A DNA stretch of 38,678 nucleotides from Bacteroidales bacterium (lineage in GTDB: Bacteria; Bacteroidota; Bacteroidia; Bacteroidales; Muribaculaceae): the NCBI GenBank assembly GCA_015061085.1, contig SUXG01000021.1, forward strand, positions 1 to 38,678. The letters run 5' to 3'. Below, piece after piece: positions 32,156 to 38,678 of this stretch. Both the position numbers and the translations under genes were made by a program. Every line of letters starts with the position of its first letter. The first letter of the stretch is position 1. The notes under the pieces were generated by a model. That model did no database searches. It was given only the letters and a program-made list of their open reading frames with translations, and had not been told where the DNA came from.

Positions 32156-33265
32156 ATGGCAACGATATCATTACTTGAACGTTTGGATGGAATAGAGGGC
32201 AGATTTGATGAAGTCGGAACATTGATTACCGACCCAAATGTTATTTCTGACCAGAAGCGATATGTCAAGTTGACAAAAGAATATCATGATTTAGAGATGA
32301 TTGTAAATGCTACACGCAAGTATAGACAATTGCTTTCAAATATTGAAGAGGCACACGAGGTGCTTAATTCTGAAAACGATGAGGAGATGCGAGCATTGGC
32401 AAAAGAGGAACTTGATGTTGCAAATATAGAAATTCCAAAATTAGAAGAAGAAATAAAGTTGCTTCTTGTGCCGGCAGATCCTGATGATGCGAAGAATGCC
32501 ATCGTTGAAATACGTGGTGGAACGGGTGGTGATGAGGCAGCTCTGTTTGCCGGCGACTTGTTCAGAATGTATCAGAAATATGCAGAGAAGAAGGGGTGGC
32601 AATTAGCTGTGACAAGTTTCTCTGAAGGTGCAGCAGGAGGTTTTAAAGAAATAATTTTTGCTCTTTCCGGTTCTGATGTCTATGGTACAATGAAATATGA
32701 GAGTGGTGTGCATCGTGTACAACGTGTCCCGGCAACAGAAACACAAGGACGAGTGCATACATCAGCATCTACAGTTGCTGTTTTGCCTGAAGCAGAAGAA
32801 TTTGATGTAGAAATTCATGAGGGTGAAATCAAGTGGGATACTTTCCGAAGTGGTGGAGCCGGAGGTCAGAATGTCAATAAGGTAGAATCAGGTGTGCGCC
32901 TTCGATATAATTGGAAAAATCCTAATACCGGTGTAGTGGAGGAAATTCTTATTGAGTGTACCGAAACTCGTGACCAACCGAAGAATAAGGAGCGAGCTTT
33001 GTCTCGTTTGCGTACATTTATATATGATAAGGAGCATCAAAAATATCTTGATGATATTGCATCACGTCGTAAGACAATGGTATCGACTGGTGACCGCTCG
33101 GCAAAAATACGCACATACAACTATCCTCAAGGTCGTATCACCGACCATCGCATAAACTATACTATATATAACCTTGCCGCATTCATGGATGGCGAAATTC
33201 AAGATTGTATTGATCATTTGATTATCGCTGAGAATGCCGAGAAACTTAAAGAAGCTGAATTATAA
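32156..33265 (+). CDS. prfA: Peptide chain release factor 1
   Basis: 369 aa from the ATG at 32156. RF1 reads UAA and UAG; the codon-recognition tripeptide is visible in VPATETQGRVHTSAST (PAT), which separates it from RF2 (SPF). The peptidyl-hydrolase loop GGQ is in RSGGAGGQNVNKVESGVRL. The N-terminal helical domain and the end ITDHRINYTIYNLAAFMDG are typical. It begins a three-gene run with pyrF (18 bp gap) and the MFS gene. Confidence 0.97.
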   Translation: MATISLLERLDGIEGRFDEVGTLITDPNVISDQKRYVKLTKEYHDLEMIVNATRKYRQLLSNIEEAHEVLNSENDEEMRALAKEELDVANIEIPKLEEEIKLLLVPADPDDAKNAIVEIRGGTGGDEAALFAGDLFRMYQKYAEKKGWQLAVTSFSEGAAGGFKEIIFALSGSDVYGTMKYESGVHRVQRVPATETQGRVHTSASTVAVLPEAEEFDVEIHEGEIKWDTFRSGGAGGQNVNKVESGVRLRYNWKNPNTGVVEEILIECTETRDQPKNKERALSRLRTFIYDKEHQKYLDDIASRRKTMVSTGDRSAKIRTYNYPQGRITDHRINYTIYNLAAFMDGEIQDCIDHLIIAENAEKLKEAEL

Positions 33266-33283
33266 ATTAAATATACAAATATT

Positions 33284-34111
33284 ATGACAAGACAAGAACT
33301 TATTGATAATATCAAGTCTCGTCGCTCATTCCTCTGCGTCGGACTTGATACAGATCTTAAGAAAATTCCTCAACATTTATTGAAAGAAGAAAACCCTTAT
33401 TTTGCATTCAATAAGGCGATTATCGATGCTACAGCACCTTATTGTGTGGCTTATAAGCCTAACACTGCATTCTATGAATGTCAGGGTATCAAAGGCTGGG
33501 AAGCTTTGGAGATGACGGTTGATTATCTTAAAAAGAATTATCCAAACCATTTCATCATCGCAGATGCAAAGCGTGGCGATATCGGCAACACCAGCAAGAT
33601 GTATGCAGCGACTTTCTTTGAAGAAATGGATGTGGATTCAGTGACAGTCGCACCTTATATGGGAGAAGATAGTGTGACTCCGTTCCTTGGTTACGAAGGC
33701 AAATGGGTAATCCTTCTCGGCTTGACAAGCAACAAGGGTTCGCACGACTTTCAATTCATAAAAGATGAAGATGGGACACCTCTTTATGAGCATGTATTGC
33801 GTAAATCAGCTCAATGGGCGGGCGATGACAAGATGATGTATGTCGTAGGTGCTACTCAGGGCTCAATGTTTGCTGAAATTCGTAAAATAGCTCCGACATC
33901 ATTCCTCTTGGTGCCGGGTGTCGGTGCGCAAGGTGGCAGTCTCGAAGAGGTATGTAAATATGGTATTACATCAGAATGTGGATTGCTTGTCAATTCATCT
34001 CGAGGTATTATTTACGCTTCCAATGGAGAAGATTTTGCTGAAGTTGCCGGTCAAGAAGCCCAAAAACTTCAGAAACAGATGGATGCAGAATTAGTAAAAA
34101 TCGGACTATAA
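33284..34111 (+). CDS. pyrF: Orotidine 5'-phosphate decarboxylase, type 2
   Basis: 275 aa, last step of UMP synthesis. The active-site signature [10 protein letters not shown] (catalytic Lys and Asp) is present, with the type 2 family N-terminus [21 protein letters not shown] and the C-terminal phosphate-binding VPGVGAQGG. Sequence and length match the long (type 2) form. It follows prfA by 18 bp and precedes the transporter by 25 bp. Confidence 0.96.
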   Translation: MTRQELIDNIKSRRSFLCVGLDTDLKKIPQHLLKEENPYFAFNKAIIDATAPYCVAYKPNTAFYECQGIKGWEALEMTVDYLKKNYPNHFIIADAKRGDIGNTSKMYAATFFEEMDVDSVTVAPYMGEDSVTPFLGYEGKWVILLGLTSNKGSHDFQFIKDEDGTPLYEHVLRKSAQWAGDDKMMYVVGATQGSMFAEIRKIAPTSFLLVPGVGAQGGSLEEVCKYGITSECGLLVNSSRGIIYASNGEDFAEVAGQEAQKLQKQMDAELVKIGL

Positions 34112-34136
34112 TCATTAAAATTAAATATCTAACATC

Positions 34137-35504
34137 ATGACACAAAAGATGGCAGTCTTATTGAATGATAAGGCTTGGGCTCGTTGGACAGCCCTTATTT
34201 TGATAGCATTGGCAATGTTTTTTGCCTATATGTTTGTCGATGTAATGTCTCCACTTCAGACATTAGTCGAATCTTCTCGTGGTTGGAGTAGCTCTGTTTT
34301 CGGTACGTATGCTGCTTCAGAGTATATCCTTAATGTATTCGGATTCCTAATTGTTGCAGGTATTATTCTCGACAAGATGGGTGTTCGTTTCACAGGTATA
34401 TTATCAACATCACTTATGGTTGCCGGTGCTGCTATCAAGTACATCGGTATCTCTGATTGGTTTCAAGAGACAGAAATCTGCTTGTGGCTTAACTCTTGGT
34501 GGGTAGAACTTCCGGGCAGTGCAAAAATGGCTTCATTCGGATTTATGATTTTCGGTTGTGGCTGTGAAATGGCAGGTATCACCGTTTCTAAAGCTATCGC
34601 TAAATGGTTTGAAGGTAAAGAGATGGCTTTGGCTATGGGTCTGGAGATGGCTATCGCACGTCTTGGTGTGTTTGCTGTATTCTCAACATCACCGGCAATT
34701 GCTGACGCATTCGCTAATGCCGGCGGTCCATCAATCGTAGCTCCTATAGCATTCTGTACAGCACTTCTGATTATCGGTCTTATCAACTTTATTGTCTTCT
34801 CTGTAATGGATAAAAAACTTGATAATCAGAGAGGTGTTGGCGAAGAAGGTGCTTCAGAAGAAGAATTTAAGGTTAGTGATATGGGCAAGATTTTCAGCAG
34901 CAAGATGTTCTGGCTTGTAGCTCTTCTTTGCGTGCTTTATTATTCTGCTATCTTCCCATTCCAACGCTATGCAACCAACTTCCTTGAAGTTACATTGAGC
35001 ATTCCTACACAAGAAGCTGCCGACCTCTTCCGTTGGTTCCCAATTCTTGCTATGGTGTTGACTCCGTTCCTCGGTTCATTCCTTGACCATAAAGGTAAAG
35101 GTGCAACAATGCTCATGTTGGGTGCTTTAATCATGATTTGTTGCCACTTAAGCTTTGCTTATTTGTTGCCAATCTATCCGAGCAAGACATTTGCGATGAT
35201 TCTCATTGTCGTTTTGGGTGTGTCATTCTCACTCGTCCCGGCAGCATTATGGCCAAGCGTACCAAAGATTATCGACCCTGTGGTGTTGGGTAGCGCATAT
35301 TCATTGATATTCTGGATTCAGAATGTCGGCCTTTGCTTCGTCCCTCTTATCATCGGTTATGCTCTTGAAGCAACAGGTGGTTACACAGCTCCGATGACTA
35401 TCTTTGCTTCATTCGGCGTTGTTGCTCTTCTCATCGGTATCTTCTTGAAGATCGAAGACAAACGCAAGGGTTATGGCCTTGAACTTCCGAATATCAAGAA
35501 ATAA
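34137..35504 (+). CDS. Major facilitator superfamily transporter
   Basis: 455 aa inner-membrane protein with twelve predicted membrane segments and a charged central cytoplasmic loop (about residues 222-252). MFS features: the loop 2-3 motif area DKMGVRFTG (GxxxDkxGrr-like) and the second half SFLDHKGKGATMLMLG in the equivalent position. A Bacteroidetes-specific group, often annotated only as MFS, has this size and the FFAYMFVDVMSPLQTLVESSRGWSSS start; the substrate is not known. It is last in the prfA-pyrF run and is followed by a strong terminator. Confidence 0.88.
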   Translation: MTQKMAVLLNDKAWARWTALILIALAMFFAYMFVDVMSPLQTLVESSRGWSSSVFGTYAASEYILNVFGFLIVAGIILDKMGVRFTGILSTSLMVAGAAIKYIGISDWFQETEICLWLNSWWVELPGSAKMASFGFMIFGCGCEMAGITVSKAIAKWFEGKEMALAMGLEMAIARLGVFAVFSTSPAIADAFANAGGPSIVAPIAFCTALLIIGLINFIVFSVMDKKLDNQRGVGEEGASEEEFKVSDMGKIFSSKMFWLVALLCVLYYSAIFPFQRYATNFLEVTLSIPTQEAADLFRWFPILAMVLTPFLGSFLDHKGKGATMLMLGALIMICCHLSFAYLLPIYPSKTFAMILIVVLGVSFSLVPAALWPSVPKIIDPVVLGSAYSLIFWIQNVGLCFVPLIIGYALEATGGYTAPMTIFASFGVVALLIGIFLKIEDKRKGYGLELPNIKK

Positions 35505-35539
35505 TACGTCGCTAACATAGCGTAATATATTAAAATACT

Positions 35540-35584
35540 GCGAGGTTGTTTAACTTAGATGTTAGGCAACCTCGCAACTTTTTT
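35540..35584 (+). terminator. Rho-independent terminator after the MFS gene
   Basis: A 15-bp stem (35540-35554 with 35561-35575, two G-T pairs) with a 6-nt loop, followed by AACTTTTTT. Confidence 0.93.
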
Positions 35585-35644
35585 GTCCCAATATATTATA
35601 TGTATAACCCCGTTCGGGGTAAATGTAGATGAGTGATGTCAGTT

Positions 35645-35709
35645 CCGGTGGTGGCGTTCGCTACGCTCACTGACCACCGGTTATCGAAATAATACCCCGT
35701 TCGGGGTAT
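35645..35709. repeat. REP-like two-hairpin intergenic repeat, copy 2
   Basis: CCGGTGGT (35645-35652) pairs with ACCACCGG (35673-35680), then TTATCGA and ATACCCC-GTTC-GGGGTAT (35692-35709). The first 43 nt match copy 1 at all but one position, and the second stem is identical although the spacer and loop differ. A related GTTC-loop hairpin lies just upstream at 35607-35620. Confidence 0.8.
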
Positions 35710-36088
35710 CTATGTCTCTGTGGTGTTTAATGTGGTTGCGTTAGTTCTGTTAGTCCTTATGCGTGTGGGTGTAATGGGATAGTCGATATTGCCTATTTGC
35801 CCTTTTCGGCGTTTTAAGCCTTTTTAGAGTGTATAAGTTATTTCTAACTGCATAAATATACTATGATGTAATGGGTATATACTTGTCGGGATGATGCGTC
35901 GTTGGTTGTTGCACTATAGTATAATGAATTGTACCGGATTATAGGCAGACTTTGTGTGTCGGATATCAGTTCGTGGAATTACGCTGTTAAGGTGTTTTAT
36001 AAAATATTGCAAATCAGTAAAGTAAATAATTTTTCAAAATTATTAACATTTATTAACGGGGGGGTAATGCTGCGCATAAAATTTTACG

Positions 36089-36096
36089 TATATTTG
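36089..36096 (+). promoter_or_regulatory. -7 box of the DUF6562-like lipoprotein gene
   Basis: TATATTTG is a perfect -7 box, but no TTTG is seen 19-21 nt upstream, so activation may be needed. It implies a leader of about 180 nt before the ATG at 36283. Confidence 0.5.
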
Positions 36097-36282
36097 CATT
36101 TGAAAAGACGGATTACGATATAAAAAGACTAAAAAACCAAATCCTGAATTTTTATAAAGAAAGAATACTGAAAAGAATGTAATTAAAAAATATCATGTAA
36201 TATCGAATAAATAAACAGTCGATATTGCGCAGTTTATATATTGAAACAATCAACTTTATTTTAAATTATAATTTATAATGTT

Positions 36283-38427
36283 ATGAAAAAGTATTTATTT
36301 CCGGCTCTTGCATTAGGTCTTGTGATGACCTCATGCCAAAGTGACGAGCCATTCGCTCCTACAGAAGGTGGCGAAAAACAGGTGACTTTCACCCTCAACG
36401 TTCCCGGTGAACTCGGCACTCGTGCTGGTACTGAAGACAACAATTCAGGTGTCGGTGGTTGGACAAACACTCAAGGCAACGTGTCTTACACTCTTGTATT
36501 GTCGGCTGAAGGACACAATCAAACTTACAAGAAAGAAAATGTCGCAGGCAATACTGTAACATTCAGTCCAACAGTAGTTCTTGGTCGCGAATACACTGTG
36601 ACTGCTTACGCTCATTTCAGTGCTACAGCTCAAGAAGATCTTACAAACATAGCAGTGACAAAAGATTTCAATGACGAGTCTAAGGACGTTTATTTCTTTA
36701 CTACAAAAGAAAATGTGAGCAAGCCTACTATCAACTTTGCAGATGGTACAAGCTATAACTTCGATTTGAAGCGTCCGTTCGGTAAACTTCGCCTCGTTGC
36801 TACAGACTATAAAGCTACAGGCAATGGAAATACAGCAATCAAGTCTGTAAAAGTAAAATACAATAATAATGTATTTACTACTTTCAACGCAGTTAGTGGT
36901 GAGTTTAGTAATGGACAATCATACGAACATACTCTTGATGGAACTAATTACAGCACTTCATATTACGCTCCTGAAAAGGATGAAAATGGTAATGTGATCG
37001 GTCAAACAATTTTCGCAGACTATGTTCCTGTAAATAGCACAGGCGTTGCTCCATTCGAAATTACTATTGTATATGTAGATGGAGATGAAGAATATACACG
37101 CAAATTCAATCAGGATATCCCTGTTCGTCGTAATGCGTTGACTACTCTTAAGGGTGCTTTCTTCACAGCTAACTCTGAAATCAAGGTAGAAGTTAAGGAT
37201 GCTTTCGAAGGTCAAATCCCAGGCAATGATGAAGAACAATTGATTATCGCTGCAGCAATGGGTGGCGCTTACACATTGCAAGGTGATATCGAACTCTCAA
37301 AGCCTTTGAATATTACAACTAATATGACTCTCAACCTCAATGGTAAGACTCTCACAGCTGCAAACGCAAAGGGTAATGGTGCAGTTATTGAAGTTGCTGA
37401 AGGCGTTTCTGCTAAGTTGATGGGTGGTACTATCAAGAATACAACTCCTAATGGTGACGCCGCTATCAATAATGCCGGTGAACTTGTTTTGGAAGACATC
37501 ACTATTGAAGGTGCTCCAATTGCTGAAGGAAGCTATCTTAATTATGCTGTTTACACTTCAGGTAAATTGGTTGTAGAAGAAGGAACTACTATCACTTCCG
37601 ATCGTGGTGCATTATACATGAGCAATGGTGCAGATGTAACTATTAATGGCGGTAATATATCGGTAACTGATGCTCTCGGTACTCGCGCATTAACTGCTCA
37701 CGTTATTTATGCTTATGGCAGCACATCAAAGTTGACTATCAATGATGGTAATTTTGCTCTTAATTATAATGCAGCAGGTAATTTAGGTGCAAGTGTAATT
37801 TGCCCTGCAGGTGCAACAATTAAAGTATTTGATGGTGACTTCAGATATTATGGTGTACAAGGTGGTCAAAGTGGTATTTTCCAAAACTATATGGGATACG
37901 GAGCACCTGTTGATGTTTATGGAGGTACTTTTAATGATAACACTGTTACTAAGCAAGGCAATATCGCAGCCGGCTATAAAGCAGTGCAAGTAGGAGATAA
38001 ATATATGGTTGTGTCAAATGAAACTACAGTATATAGCAGTGATATTACTGAGTCTGATTTTGAAACTACTTACAGTGGTGAAATCTTTGGTAATCCTATA
38101 AATGATGCATTGTATTTCAATAACTGCTACTTGTTGGGTGATGCAACAATACAAGTAAACAGAACATACGGTGCGATAATTCTTGAAAACGTTGTTGGTG
38201 ACTTGAATGGCAACGTTATCGAGGTTGATAATGAAGAGAACTCTGTAATGGTGTTGCAAAATTGCGATTTCACACTTGAAGAAGGCAAAAAATTGATTAC
38301 ATCGACAAAAACGATTTATCAAGTCTTTATGTCAAACATTACCATTAACGGTGTAAAACTTACAAATGAAAATGCTGGACAATATTTGACAAACGTTGGT
38401 TGGTATCAAGTAGTAGAAGAAATTTAA
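36283..38427 (+). CDS. Large fimbrillin/DUF6562-like surface lipoprotein with beta-helix repeats
   Basis: 714 aa. Signal peptide with lipobox MTSC (Cys18) and an acidic SDEPFAPTEGGE export-type sequence. Residues about 30-300 match a fimbrillin-related domain (DUF6562 type): QVTFTLNVPGELGTRAG, SYTLVLSAEGHN, FDLKRPFGKLRLVATDYK, FADYVPVNSTGVAPFEITIVYVDGDEEYTRKFNQDIPVRRNALTTLKG. Residues about 320-560 read as a right-handed beta-helix of Gly/Asn-rich turns (LNGKTLTAANAKGNGAVIEV, SNGADVTINGGNISV, GATIKVFDGDFRYYGV). The C-terminal 150 or so residues are beta-rich and unassigned. It is likely a cell-surface protein; it may bind or display glycans. It stands alone after a long leader and precedes an insertion sequence. 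Confidence 0.85.
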   Translation: MKKYLFPALALGLVMTSCQSDEPFAPTEGGEKQVTFTLNVPGELGTRAGTEDNNSGVGGWTNTQGNVSYTLVLSAEGHNQTYKKENVAGNTVTFSPTVVLGREYTVTAYAHFSATAQEDLTNIAVTKDFNDESKDVYFFTTKENVSKPTINFADGTSYNFDLKRPFGKLRLVATDYKATGNGNTAIKSVKVKYNNNVFTTFNAVSGEFSNGQSYEHTLDGTNYSTSYYAPEKDENGNVIGQTIFADYVPVNSTGVAPFEITIVYVDGDEEYTRKFNQDIPVRRNALTTLKGAFFTANSEIKVEVKDAFEGQIPGNDEEQLIIAAAMGGAYTLQGDIELSKPLNITTNMTLNLNGKTLTAANAKGNGAVIEVAEGVSAKLMGGTIKNTTPNGDAAINNAGELVLEDITIEGAPIAEGSYLNYAVYTSGKLVVEEGTTITSDRGALYMSNGADVTINGGNISVTDALGTRALTAHVIYAYGSTSKLTINDGNFALNYNAAGNLGASVICPAGATIKVFDGDFRYYGVQGGQSGIFQNYMGYGAPVDVYGGTFNDNTVTKQGNIAAGYKAVQVGDKYMVVSNETTVYSSDITESDFETTYSGEIFGNPINDALYFNNCYLLGDATIQVNRTYGAIILENVVGDLNGNVIEVDNEENSVMVLQNCDFTLEEGKKLITSTKTIYQVFMSNITINGVKLTNENAGQYLTNVGWYQVVEEI

Positions 38428-38593
38428 TGACGTAAGGCTAAGATATTAATATTGCAGACTATAACGTCATAAAATGCAAAATTAACAAAACTATAGGGTT
38501 ATGGGGGGTGAAACTCCCATAGCTCGCGAAGGACTTGTTTCTTCAAATAAAAACGGTTCAGTAGCAAAAAGGTGTGGGAATAAATAAAATTGT

Positions 38594-38601
38594 TATCTTT
38601 G
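38594..38601 (+). promoter_or_regulatory. -7 box upstream of the transposase start
   Basis: TATCTTTG matches TAnnTTTG exactly and lies 7 bp before the ATG at 38609, so the transcript would be nearly leaderless. No clear -33 box. A TATGGG/CCCATA hairpin at 38500-38521 lies upstream. Confidence 0.4.
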
Positions 38602-38608
38602 CCCCCAT

Positions 38609-38678
38609 ATGGAAACAAAGATATTAGAACAATTAGCGAGCCTTGTGTTGCCCAAAGAGATACTAGACCGCTTTGCGA
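38609..38678 (+). CDS. N-terminal start of a probable insertion-sequence transposase (cut by window edge)
   Basis: Only 23 residues are visible, METKILEQLASLVLPKEILD and three more. The start resembles the N-terminal region proteins of ISAon1-type transposases of Bacteroidetes (LLPKEIL...F). Without the rest of the gene or the terminal inverted repeats, the element cannot be defined. Confidence 0.45.
   Translation, partial: METKILEQLASLVLPKEILDRFA

Larger units (their letters stand above)
35505..36282. other. 778-bp intergenic region: terminator, REP-like repeat, long fimbrillin leader
   Basis: Contains the MFS terminator (35540-35584), a GTTC-loop hairpin ACCCC/GGGGT (35607-35620), the REP-like repeat (35645-35709), a stretch of about 350 bp in which nothing is recognised, two direct TTATTAAC copies near 36040-36056, a -7 box (36089-36096) and a leader of roughly 180 nt with a perfect 8-bp hairpin (36199-36206 with 36219-36226). 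A 64-codon frame at 35929 is not credible. Confidence 0.75.

Noticed and set aside
35929..36123. 64-codon frame between the MFS gene and the large lipoprotein
   Set aside because: It starts at a non-ATG codon, runs through the promoter region of the next gene and shows no recognisable pattern.
36445..36918. 157-codon minus-strand frame inside the large lipoprotein gene
   Set aside because: Antisense of a clear secreted-protein domain; Cys/Ser/Ile-rich composition typical of a shadow.
38427..38470. ATGACGT/ACGTCAT inverted repeat after the last lipoprotein
   Set aside because: Seven-bp stem with a 30-nt loop and no T-run; too weak to call a terminator or an IS end.
1..38678. CRISPR arrays, tRNA or rRNA genes, riboswitches
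   Set aside because: None of the expected repeat-spacer patterns, cloverleaf elements or conserved riboswitch cores were seen on either strand.

Overview
The window reads as a Bacteroidales chromosome, most likely a gut Muribaculaceae/Bacteroides-type bacterium. Evidence: repeated Bacteroidetes sigma-ABfr promoters (TTTG-N19-20-TAnnTTTG) and few Shine-Dalgarno sites, three fimbrillin-type lipoproteins, an exbB-exbD-exbD-tonB cluster, a complete nqrABCDEF operon, S16 with a long acidic/Ala-rich tail, and BspA-type leucine-rich repeat proteins. The family-level placement is inference.

Layout. 1-143: C-terminal end of a probable T9SS-sorted protein, then a strong terminator. 331-2546 (minus): a two-gene, ATGA-coupled operon for an AmgK-like sugar kinase fused to a RapZ-like C-terminal domain, followed by a MurU-like nucleotidyltransferase that carries four 24-bp tandem repeats. 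2776-4026: pgk. 4303-7555: a Ton energising complex. 7772-10685: small membrane protein, orphan PstS-like lipoprotein and TPR protein. 10832-16662: Na+-translocating NADH:quinone reductase. 17035-18660 (minus): a predicted receptor kinase (cytoplasmic Ser/Thr kinase, one membrane helix, exported LRR domain). 18826-21584 (minus): an unknown protein and two fimbrillin-like lipoproteins, divergent from a small regulator-like gene (21819-22394). 22521-28971 (minus): purL, a BamE-like lipoprotein and a MurB-metallo-beta-lactamase-fold fusion, probably one operon. 29199-29744 (minus): rpsP. About 29890-31040: a decayed phage tail module with an apparent programmed -1 frameshift site, an antisense small membrane gene with its own promoter, and a truncated tape-measure gene. 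31093-32001 (minus): secreted LRR protein. 32156-35504: prfA, pyrF and an MFS transporter. 36283-38427: a large DUF6562-like/beta-helix lipoprotein. 38609 to the end: start of a transposase.

Functional themes are cell-wall sugar handling (AmgK/MurU-like pair, MurB fusion), ion-driven energetics (NQR, Ton) and cell-surface proteins (fimbrillins, LRR proteins). A 43-nt palindromic repeat followed by a second short hairpin occurs twice, 18.8 kb apart, both times in intergenic DNA, and looks like a REP/BIME-type family. The items most worth a second look are the kinase-LRR receptor, the two cell-wall enzyme fusions, the octapeptide repeat expansion, the REP-like family and the phage tail remnant with its slippery heptamer and antisense gene. 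No CRISPR array, tRNA or rRNA was recognised.
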